From Brachionus rotundiformis (taxonomy: Eukaryota; Rotifera; Eurotatoria; Ploima; Brachionidae): a stretch of DNA of 64,000 nt. Where the stretch lies: positions 930,001 through 994,000 of the forward strand of contig JAESIW010000065.1 in the NCBI GenBank assembly GCA_016802295.1, in the 5' to 3' direction. The position numbers were made by a program, and so were the translations under genes. Below, in pieces: positions 23,335 to 32,992 of the stretch (the stretch's first letter is position 1; each line of letters begins with the position of its first letter). The notes beneath the pieces are model-generated. The model had not been told where the DNA came from, did no database searches, and saw only the letters and a program-made list of their open reading frames with translations.

Positions 23335-25892
23335 TTAATATCGCGAAACATAGCGTAAATCAGAATTATAATCATTAGCTGTATCAAATTTTTTGTTAAA
23401 ATCTCTCAACGAGTCTTTGACAAAACTTTTCTCTCGTTGTTCCTTCTGTTTATATCTATTCATTAAACTCGATGAAAATTTTGGAGCAGTTTCGTCGTTA
23501 AATTGGTCATATTCCTCATCCCAAATAGTTGGTTTCAAATCTTTTTTTTTCAGTTTCAAATTTTCTTTATCTCTTTTAAATTCTTCCTGACGAGAACTTG
23601 AAATGACAGATAAGTTTTCGCTAAATTTTCCTCTTTTAGGATGATCATTAAATCTAGGTCTCTCTCTGTCGATATATTTCCTTTCAATTGGACTAAGACT
23701 TCTAACGCTGTCATCATCGCTTGACCATTCACTTTTTTTGGTTCCTTTTGCTGAAATTTTCCTTAATTCTCTTGGTGTTGGAGTTTTATTTGATTTAATC
23801 TCATCGTCACTTGACCATTCGCTCTTCATTCTTTCTTTTTTTGAAGAAAGTTTCCACGAGTTGGGCGATGGACTTGTCTTTTGTCTAAAATCTTCACTAT
23901 CTGACCATCTGTTCTCATAGTGATTTTTGCTTGGACTTTTAAGACCTTTTTTAGGCGAAGATTTTAATCCATGTGAACTAACTATGCTTAATGTTGAATC
24001 CGAACTGGCTAAATCTTCCAAATCTTGGTCAAATCTCAATTTAGACTTTAAATCATTTTTTTTGCTTCTAGGAGTTGGTGATTGTTCTCTTTTCATATGT
24101 TTTTGTCTAGATGGAGAATCACGTTGACTAGATTGCTTCTTTTGTTCTTCTTCTTCATCAAAACTATCATCATAAGAATCATATTTAATACTTTCTTCCA
24201 ACAAACGATGCGATAAAGTGCAAATTGTCCTCTTTTGTAATCTTGAGTAATTTTTTTCATAGATTTTAAATTCAAGGCTTTTATTCAAATCATATTTTTT
24301 AAATTTTATCCATTTTTTATACTCAAAAATAAATTTTTCCTTATGATAATCAATTTCAATTGTATTTAAAAACCAATTAAGATTTTTGAATAGATTTAAT
24401 TTTGATTTGTCAATTGAAACTATTAGTTTTACTTTGTAAATTGGCCCTAAGTCTGCTCGCTTGTGGTGAAAATGAACCAGCTGATCGTTCGTACAATCAC
24501 GATCACTTGGTGTTTTAAATTCACAAGGTTTTATTTCTGGTGAAATGGCATAGTCTCCATAAACAACCATCTTCATACACTGAATAAAGTCTGATCTATG
24601 CTGTACTTTAGATATGTACATATTGATGCAGTAATTTTTTTCTTTTATTTTAAATTTTATTTTTGTTTATAAAATCGCAAATAGATACTTACGATTGGAA
24701 ACATTTTTGACATTTATAGGATAAATTTCAATCAAAGTTTCTTTTGAACCTGGAAAACAGTTAAAGAAATATTAATTAAATATCAAAAATTAATTGGGCT
24801 TATTAAGTGATTAAAATTTTAATCAAATGAAGTATTAAAATTTAGAAAAATTATCAAAAAATTATGATGAGAAATTATGGCTGGGTCAAATTAACCCGAA
24901 ATAATTTCATAGCTTTCCAAAGGCCAAGTGCCCATCTAAATCTGATATTTAAATAACTTAATTATTTAAATAAATTTAAATTGGCTATTTTTTATTCACT
25001 AAAATCATTTATTTATTTTATTTTTATTTCGCATCTGTAATTATTAATTAACTTTTCATCTAATCATTTGAAATGATAGCTTACTTTTTATGAGATTTGT
25101 TCGACTGTTTCGATCAAATCTAAATTTAAATGATGAAAAAAGTTTAAATAAAAATAAAAAATTTGAATTATACAAATAACGAATTAATTTTGATGGAACA
25201 TCGATTGTGATTGAGTCATAGTACCAATCAATCATTTTACCATTTTCATCATTTTCACAATAAAAAATCACCTTTTCGATTGATTCAACGTCTAATTCTT
25301 CAAGTCTAAAAATATCAATATTACCGCTTTGAAACTTAGGCTTATTATTATCACTTGGTGTCGAATTAAGCCTAACCACTTTGGTTTCGTTCGACTTACC
25401 GACAATTTTTACATTAATCATTGGATCAAATTTCAATTTACTGCATTGGCTAGTTAAAATCTTTATAGTGTACCTCGTATTACCGTACCATTGATCCTTT
25501 GGTGATTTATTCTCTTCTTCGATATCATCCTGGGTCAATGACAATTCTTTTTTCAGCCATTGATTGCAGTAAAAATTCCAAGACTTGTTCAATTCTGGAA
25601 TTTCTACTCTGATGTTTTTAACATGCAGGCCGGAACTTTGAGGATCTTGATTAGTAAGAATAATTTTTTTTAATTTCCCGATATAAGCTTCTTCTATCTC
25701 GAAGGAGTATGTTCGACCAGACTGAAAAGCTTTACCATTATCTTTTGGATCTACTAAGGGAAATTTAAATGATTTTAAACCAGAGGACGATTTTCCGAAA
25801 AGTTGAATACAAATGTTCGATCTTGAGTTCGAATGTTCAAATTTTGAAATGGTTATAAAAATTTTATAGAGATATCTTTCGGAATCATGCAT
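23335..25892 (-). CDS. Diverged PLAT protein with Ser/Asp-rich tail
   Basis: Four exons on the minus strand: 25892-25174, 25119-25085 (35 bp), 24749-24693 (57 bp) and 24641-23335, giving 705 residues with all junctions in frame. Three PLAT-like units can be recognised from their beta-strand spacing (YLYKIFITISKFEHSNSRSN; RYTIKILTSQCSKL; NYCINMYISKVQHRSDF), each followed by an F-x-I-E...G.LKK/I.KV strand. The AGTD calcium-site-like motif typical of the two downstream PLAT genes is lost in all three. The C-terminal half is low complexity, rich in S, D, K and R, with repeated WSSDD/WSDSED motifs (SEWSSDD twice) and SP sites that could be phosphorylated. It is the first gene of a three-gene head-to-tail PLAT cluster. 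The two micro-exons are inferred from frame continuity and are the weakest part. Confidence 0.72.
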
Positions 25893-26437
25893 TATAAAAT
25901 TATTTTAATGAAATACGAATAATTTTTTTTCAGATTATTACTTGAAACCATAGCAACTATTTTGTTAAGTATTACAAAATATTGAATCAAATTTTTGAAA
26001 AAGATATAATTTTACTTAAAATAAGTTTTGAAAATTTTTTAAATGAGCTAAGTGGTTTTAAAAAATTATCACTTAAATTATGCAAAAGAAAATGACTCTA
26101 TATTCAACAAGGAATAAATGATTCATGGTTAAAGGACCCAAAATTCGATTAATTTAAAATTAATTAGGATTTTCAGATTCAAATTATTTCCACATTCTTT
26201 TATTTTTAACTAAAATTAAAAGAAAAGATTAATTTTTATAATGAATCTTTATTATATTAAAATATAATTTCAGTGTATGTAAAAAAATAGTCACTTAAGT
26301 ATTTTCAATAACAATTATAAACAATAATATTTTTGTTTCTTTTTCTTGAATAGTAACACAAATTAAATTAAGACAAAATATTAAAATATTACAAAAAATT
26401 TATTAACAATTTTACTAATTTTTTCTCATGAATTTTT
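25893..26437. other. Spacer between PLAT cluster and GPCR
   Basis: AT-rich. It holds the presumed PLAT-gene promoter and the GPCR 3' UTR with a minus-strand AATAAA at 26404-26399. Nothing else seen. Confidence 0.6.
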
Positions 26438-27746
26438 TTAAACCCGACGGAATGTTTTTCGTTTTGACTTTGATTTAAATGACCAACATGAAGTTATTGC
26501 TTTATTGAATTTTGACTTGTTAAATGAGTACAGAAAAAAATTGAGAGAAAAATTTAAATAATAGATATATGAAGCAAAACGCTCAAAAATTTCACCTAAT
26601 TTAAAGTCATTATTATTACTATTATTAAATAATTCAATTGTTGTATTAAATGCATTTAGAGAATCGTTTAAAGTCGTGTATGTTTCATTTGCTTCAGTTT
26701 CATGGTTACTTACATTAAAAAAAATGGTTATTTTGGCTAGAACCATTGGCATGTGAAGCGCTAAGAATGTAGTTGAAACGATCATGAGCAACCGGGTCGT
26801 TTTTGTGTAAGACTTCCTACGTTTCTTTTTATCTGAATTTCTAAGAATAACAAAAGATAAATTGCGTCTCATACTGTTAAATCTAGACGCATCAAGTGTA
26901 GCGCTACAGTTCGCTGCTGGTATATTTCGCTCTATTTCACTAGTCATTGTCACTTGGTAACGATTTTCACAATTTGAGCTTGACGAGTATTCAAACCGGA
27001 CTGTATTCCTTAAGTTTAATTCTCCTTTCTGACACGGGTTTCTAATCCGCATCAACTTAATTACTATGAGAATATTTGATAGTGAAATAAGCATAAATGG
27101 AATTATCATAGATAAAAAAATGTCGGCGAATGCCATATAATTTACCAAATCAAACCACTCTTCTTTCACTAAACAAAATGTTTTCTTATTGTATATCTCA
27201 AGATCAGATGTTATAAAAGAAAAGGAATACAGAGACACGGCAACAATGCTCAGGAATATTACAGATAGCTTATTCCGATTCGAATTACAAATGTCGAATC
27301 GTTTGATTGGAAAATATACAGCAATAAGACGTTCTATGCTGAACAAGACAACATACCATGTAGACAAAAAGCTAAATACATAACCAAAGAACACGTTTAA
27401 TTTACATATTATTCTAAATTTGTCAAATAGATTAATGCCGATTCTACTTAAATACACAATAAACAAAGATGCCAAAAAACCATTATCAGCAAACGCTAAC
27501 GCTGCCAGAATTATATTTACCTGTTCAAACCTTTCAAAAAATATTTATAATTTTTTTAGAATAACAATAATTGATGAAATTTGATTAATTTTTTTAAGTT
27601 AAGCAAATTAGAATAAAAGATAAAATAATTGTTTACTTGAATCTGCTGAATGTAAAAACTAAAATTGATACGGTGTTTCCAAAAAATCCAATAATTACGA
27701 TCAAAAAAATGTAATAAGGCTCAATAAGGTGAATTATGGCGAGCAT
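26438..27746 (-). CDS. Rhodopsin-like neuropeptide-type GPCR, paralogue 1
   Basis: Two exons, 27746-27637 and 27530-26438, giving 400 residues. TM1 reads PYYIFLIVIIGFFGNTVSIL with the GN motif; TM2 is ILAALAFADNGFLASL with the LAxAD motif; TM3 ends STWYVVLFSIERLIAVYFP, where the usual DRY is ERL; TM6 is RLLMIVSTTFLALHMPMVL; TM7 is YIYYLNFSLNFFLYSFN, a variant of NPxxY. This resembles FMRFamide/myosuppressin-type class A receptors, but the ligand cannot be assigned. An in-frame stop precedes the ATG at 27746, so the extracellular N-terminus is very short. The third intracellular loop is long and serine-rich, and the loop before TM7 has several N-glycosylation sites. A close paralogue lies on the other strand at 36365-37967. 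Confidence 0.85.
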
Positions 27747-30643
27747 GAGTCAAGTCAATGCTGTCTAAAGTTTAAAATATAAATTAATAATTGATGAAAA
27801 ACAAAATAAAAATTGAATCAGCGTTAACTAAAAAATTATTTTAATGATAAAGCATTTTAAGAGAGTTTTCGAAATTCTAATCTCCATTGAACTTATTTTT
27901 TTTAACTAAATTGGTTTATTAGTAATTTAATTTAGAAAATCTTTTTATGCACATTAATTTTTTTTACTGTTATTAAAATTTAAACTTTAATGATCAAATT
28001 TTAGATTAGGTTTTTCTTCTTATAAAGCTCTTAGACTGTTCTAGCATTATTAATTAAATAAAATCAAGATACGAATTTTTTAATTATGATAAAGACTAAG
28101 TTGTGTTAATCGATTTTTATTAGACTTTTTGTTATCAAATGTTTCTTAATATTCACGTTACAAAACCATCCGAAAAAGAAAAAGATTTGAAAAAAAATTT
28201 AAATTATATTAATTTAGTATTAATGTTATATTATTATTTAAAGATGTTGTTTATAAACAAAAAATTCTGATTAAATTGTTCTCACAATTTTCAAATAAAG
28301 AGAATATGAATAATTTTTTAAAGAATGATTTATCAATTTTGTAAAAAAAGAAATTAAATTTATTTCAACAGCTTATTGCTTTATTTCATCTTTATAAAAT
28401 TTAATATCTAAAAAATTTAATTATTAAAATAATGGAAAAAATTAAAATACTTTTATAGACCTGCTTTGAGTTTTAAAATTTAAGTCGATCAAGGTACTTG
28501 AATGATCTAATCATTCTATAATTAACTTGCATTCATTTAAAATCTTGAAAATATGATTAAAAGTTGTTATGTTTAGAAATTTTCATGATTAGTTTCCTAT
28601 TAAAGAAGTACAAGAATAGTTCGCGTAGGTCGTATAATTGATTTTTTGAAAATAAGCTAAGCAAGTAAAAATAGGATCTATTAACAAAAATTTTGAAAAT
28701 TCCTTATTTTAAACGACTGGTTGCTTTTCAATCAGATTATTTTTCATCAGTAATTATTATTTCAATTTAATAATATTTTTACTCTTAAATTATTTAAAAA
28801 TGTATTTCAAGATTAATTTAAATGCAAATTTAATTATTAAATGAATTTTCTTTCAATTAACTGCTAACTTAATTAAGAGAAAAATAAAACACATATTCAC
28901 ACTAATTGATGTTAATTTAATAATTTAATTCAAAAATGATTCAAACAATCATTGTAATTTTTTTTTTGAAATTTATTTAAATATCCGATTTAAAATTCTA
29001 CTATTTCAAATTTTTAATTAATTTTAAAATTAAAAGAGCAAATGCATATTATTTAACTTATGTTAACTTTTAGAAAAAAGAAATTAATCTCTCGAAAATA
29101 TCTAAAAATTAATCTTAAAAAATATTCTTTTTCTATCAAAAAACAGATACAATCTGTTACAGGAAGTATTATATAAAATATACAATTTTTATAATCAAAT
29201 TTTAGCCTAATCTTATTTTTTTTTATTAATTGGCACCGGAACCATACAAAATTACATTATGAAACGATAATTAACTAAATCTTAATCTGTCTGTTAAAAG
29301 ACTTTTCCTTGTAAGCAAAATCGATTTTTGTGGACTATCAAAAAAATACGATTTCCTATATATCATATATCTATTACTCAAAATTTTAGTCGAATAAATA
29401 AGACCTATTATCGATTCTAGATAATTATATGAGTAATAATTTAAAATGATGCAGAAAATATTCTTAATAAAAAAATCTTATCTTAATAATCTTTTCTCTG
29501 TTTAATACGAGTTAAGTTTAATTTAGAAATATAAATTTTCAAGTTAACTGTCAGGTAAAAAGGGAAAAATATTAATTTGCTTGAAATATTAATTATAATA
29601 TATTTTAACTGATAATCTTTCAGATTAAAGGATACGAAATTTAAAATCATTTTACTATTTTGATTTAATTTTCAATGGAAACATTACCAATAGCAATTTC
29701 CAAAGACTCTTTTAAATTTAAATATATCCAAGAAAGAGGATGACTAAGATTATCTTATTAAATAGCTTTGCTAATAGCTTATCTAAATGATATTGATTAA
29801 AAAAATAATTTGTTAATTTAGTTTATTGAAATTCTTTCATTAAAATTATTAATTTAATCATTATAGATATTATTGAATTAGCAAAAACCAAATATTTTAA
29901 TACAAAATTTTAAATCATGTTTTATAAAATGGTTTGTGCTGACTTATCCAACTATAGGTAAAGAAACATTCTAATGAATTAGTAACAACCGATACATTAA
30001 TCCATAAAAATTTAATGATATTAAAATTTAGAATTTATCTTTGGGCGAATTGCCGCTAAAATAGTGAATGCATCCAACTTATTTAAAAATCAAATTCTTA
30101 TTTAATACCAAGATTCTAACTAATTTCTTCTTGAATAATAATCATTTGATAAAGTGTTAATTAAATAAAAAATAAGTGAAGCGTTATTTTGAATTTTTTG
30201 ACAATTAGATTAAAATAATCTATTTGACTTGTGTGTCTTAGTATTCAAATTTATTCACTGGAATTATGAAAAAAAATATTAAATTTTTTAATTTAATTTT
30301 AATAGGTCCCAAGTGATTTTTAATCACAATTATAAATATTTTTAAAAATTCAAAAAAAATTCTGTTAATTTTTAATTTAATTATTTTCCCAATATTTACA
30401 AATTTAACAAATTCCTATGAATTTTTAAAAAAATTATAAAAAGGGAATAAATTTTTAAATATATTTTTTAATCTGCTAAAAGCCAATTTTCAACCAATTT
30501 TAATTCAAAGTTTTTAAAAAATTTTATTTCTTGTGACATATCAAAGACATTGACTCAACAGGCCCAAAGATAAATCAAAAAAAAAATATATAAAATTTAA
30601 ATTTCTTTAATACAGCAAAAAAATATTATATAATTACTAAATG
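27747..30643. other. Large AT-rich non-coding stretch
   Basis: Nearly 2.9 kb with no ORF of note, no tRNA and no recognisable mobile element. It is extremely AT-rich with many homopolymer runs. It holds the GPCR promoter at the left end and the ZNF207 3' UTR at the right end. Confidence 0.6.
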
Positions 30644-31594
30644 TTAGTATCTATTACCGTTTTGATTTTGAGATTTGTATTTAGGAAGTGATGCACGATA
30701 CTCCTCAAGCGATATGTCGTATTCGGGATGGACCAGAATGCTTCCAGGAGGCAATTTTTCAATTTTGTTAAAGGTCTCGATTGTTTGAATCTTTGGAGGA
30801 GGAGGTGGTGGTGGTGCTTGCATTAAGGGCGGAGGAATAACTGGTGGATAGACTGGGGGCTGAATGGGAGGAGGAATAGACGATTGTAAGGGAGGCTTTG
30901 GTGGTTGAGCGCCCATAAGCGGCTGTGGATTAAGTGACATCAATGGCGGAGGTTTTTGTCCATGAGGTGGCTTTTGCATCATCAAAGGTGGTGGATTCGA
31001 TTGCGGTATGTTAGGCTGAGGTGGACCTGGCGTTGTTTGATTTGGAATGTTTGGTCTATTCTGCATTCCTGGCATCGGAAACATCATCATCGGATTCATT
31101 CCCATCATGCCCATCATCGGCGGAGGGTATCCAGGTATCATCATGTGCGGTGGATAACCCATCATCATAGGTGGCGGAATGGGTGGCTGAATTGGTCCTG
31201 AAGGCACAGCATTAGGCGGAGGAGGAGGTGGTGGCGGCGGTGGCTGTGAGTCCTCCGAATCTGACTCTAAATATTCATCTTTGCCTTGGCCGCTTTGCTG
31301 TGCTTTTTGCTTTTCATGTTCTGCTAGATCCTCTTCTGGTATGTTCTCCATTCCGCATATTTCCAAACTTATGTCATCACGACCTTTTATTGCATTCGGA
31401 ACTCTATCTATGCTCTCTTTATGCACTTGCATACAATGTATTTGTAGACCCGGACCAGTATACAATTTTTTATGACAAATATGACATTTAAAATGCTTTG
31501 CTTTTTGATGCTGAAGTAAAATTTTCTCATCTTCAAACTCTCGATTACAGTACCAACACCATGGTTTGCTAGTCTTCTTCTTTTTACGACCCAT
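30644..31594 (-). CDS. ZNF207: BUB3-interacting zinc-finger protein BuGZ
   Basis: Single exon, 316 residues. The N-terminus MGRKKKKTSKPWCWYCNREF and the following two C2H2 fingers (CWYCNREF...HQKAKH; CHICHKKL...HCMQVH) match the ZNF207/BuGZ family, which binds microtubules and loads the checkpoint protein BUB3 onto kinetochores. The middle is a long proline- and methionine-rich disordered region with a polyproline run. The C-terminus has HPEYDISLEEYRASLPKYK, matching the GLEBS-type BUB3-binding motif with its paired glutamates. It is shorter than the vertebrate protein (about 480 residues), mostly in the disordered region. It is transcribed away from the SR-rich gene that starts 231 bp to the right. 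Several antisense ORFs in this GC-richer region are shadows. Confidence 0.93.
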   Translation of the reverse strand: MGRKKKKTSKPWCWYCNREFEDEKILLQHQKAKHFKCHICHKKLYTGPGLQIHCMQVHKESIDRVPNAIKGRDDISLEICGMENIPEEDLAEHEKQKAQQSGQGKDEYLESDSEDSQPPPPPPPPPPNAVPSGPIQPPIPPPMMMGYPPHMMIPGYPPPMMGMMGMNPMMMFPMPGMQNRPNIPNQTTPGPPQPNIPQSNPPPLMMQKPPHGQKPPPLMSLNPQPLMGAQPPKPPLQSSIPPPIQPPVYPPVIPPPLMQAPPPPPPPKIQTIETFNKIEKLPPGSILVHPEYDISLEEYRASLPKYKSQNQNGNRY

Positions 31595-31825
31595 TTTCTT
31601 TAGAAATTATAAAATCATTTTTTTATATGAAAATATATTAAAATTGTTCTTAATTTGAAACTAATTCAAGTTAAATTTGAAATTTGTCTTGAAATAATGC
31701 ATGTTTATGAGGAGAAAATTATTTCAATTGAGAGAGATGATTCTCTAGGCGACTAAGACCCCTTGTTTTTATTATTTTTTTAATTTAAAATAAAAATTAA
31801 TAAAAAATAGCGTTATTTTCCAAGA
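31595..31825. promoter_or_regulatory. Shared divergent promoter interval
   Basis: Only 231 bp separate the start codons of the minus-strand ZNF207 gene and the plus-strand SR-rich gene, so both promoters and 5' UTRs must fit here. The sequence is AT-rich; no TATA box or clear motif was singled out. A bidirectional promoter is an inference from the layout. Confidence 0.6.
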
Positions 31826-32992
31826 ATGCCAAAAAAAAAGTCCAAGAAGAGCACTCGCAGCCGTAGCTTAGAACCTAAAAAACACAGATCCCGGTCACGA
31901 TCGAGGTCTAGATCAAGATCAAATAGTAATGTTCGAAAGAACCGCAAATCAAGATCCAAAACCCCCAAAAAAAATAGGGAAAAACTTACCAAATCTTCTA
32001 ATGAACGCTCTGAGAGAAAAATGTTCAATAATTCGCGGTCACCTGATCATGCTGCCAAGAACAGGAAAAGGAAGAAGAAGAGCAGAAGTCGAAGCTGGAC
32101 CAGAGACAGAAATGAAACTAGTAAAGAAGGAAGTATGAAGAAATATAGAAAGAGTCCAAGTCCGAGAGCTTACAAGAGTAGGTCTAGAAGTCGGAGCAGA
32201 TCTTATAGAAAGGACTCAATGCACCAGAGAAATTCATTACATCAGAAACGCCACAGTAAATCCCGGTCCTATTCCAGTCGTTCCCGAACAAAATCGAGAT
32301 CTAGGTCTATCTCCAGATCAAACAATTATAGATCTTACTCTTTCTCGGAACAAAAGCAACCAAAATGGGAAGGACAAAGTGATGAAAATTATCCGATTCC
32401 TACAATTAACTCCAATCATGCTCAAATTACAATTGATAATCAAATGAATCAGTACCAAAATAGCCAATACCGGATGCCATACACCCGATACAATAAAAAC
32501 AGCTACATGCAATCAAATTATCACTATCAATACATGCAGAGACAGTATTTGATAAACAGACAAAGATCTTTTCAAAATTTAAATCAATTTGGACAATTTT
32601 ACCCCTATATGAACCAGTCCCAAGTTCAATCAATAAATTATTCTGGTCAAAACGAGACAATTCAAATGGTGGATAGCAATCAAAATGCCATCAAAGACGA
32701 AGCTGAAGAAGAAAGCTTGGAGTCGTCGAATGAAAGTGAGATAAGCGAGTGTGATATAAGTGAAAATGACTTAAAATTGACCAAGTCCGAACCAAGTTTG
32801 TTTGATGAAATATTTCCAGTTAGTTTTTGTCTAGTCAATAGTTTGATAAATGAGAAAAATCTGAGTGAAAATATCAAAAAAATGGATGGTTGTGAAAAAG
32901 AAAATGTTCTGTTTAAGTATTTGTTTACCAAGTCGTTGCAAAAGGAGTCAAAAAAATTCGACTTGGTTTACAGCTGTAGCTATTTTAATTAA
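31826..32992 (+). CDS. SR-rich nuclear protein, probable splicing-related
   Basis: Single exon, 388 residues. The first about 170 residues are basic and dominated by RS/SR dipeptides (for example HRSRSRSRSRSRSNS and SRSRSISRS), as in SR and SRRM-type splicing proteins that sit in nuclear speckles. No RRM or other RNA-binding fold is visible. The middle (about 180-270) is rich in N, Q, Y and M (YQNSQYRMPYTRYNKNSY), a prion-like low-complexity segment. The C-terminus is acidic (EAEEESLESSNESEISE) and then short and non-repetitive. I do not recognise the specific family. It is divergently paired with ZNF207. Confidence 0.78.
   Translation: MPKKKSKKSTRSRSLEPKKHRSRSRSRSRSRSNSNVRKNRKSRSKTPKKNREKLTKSSNERSERKMFNNSRSPDHAAKNRKRKKKSRSRSWTRDRNETSKEGSMKKYRKSPSPRAYKSRSRSRSRSYRKDSMHQRNSLHQKRHSKSRSYSSRSRTKSRSRSISRSNNYRSYSFSEQKQPKWEGQSDENYPIPTINSNHAQITIDNQMNQYQNSQYRMPYTRYNKNSYMQSNYHYQYMQRQYLINRQRSFQNLNQFGQFYPYMNQSQVQSINYSGQNETIQMVDSNQNAIKDEAEEESLESSNESEISECDISENDLKLTKSEPSLFDEIFPVSFCLVNSLINEKNLSENIKKMDGCEKENVLFKYLFTKSLQKESKKFDLVYSCSYFN

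Noticed and set aside
30956..31491. Plus-strand ORFs opposite the ZNF207 gene
   Set aside because: They mirror the proline/methionine-rich coding strand (His/Arg/Trp-rich peptides) and have no independent support.
31813..32028. Minus-strand ORF rich in Asp, Leu and Phe opposite the SR gene
   Set aside because: It is the antisense reading of RS-repeat codons, a known artefact.
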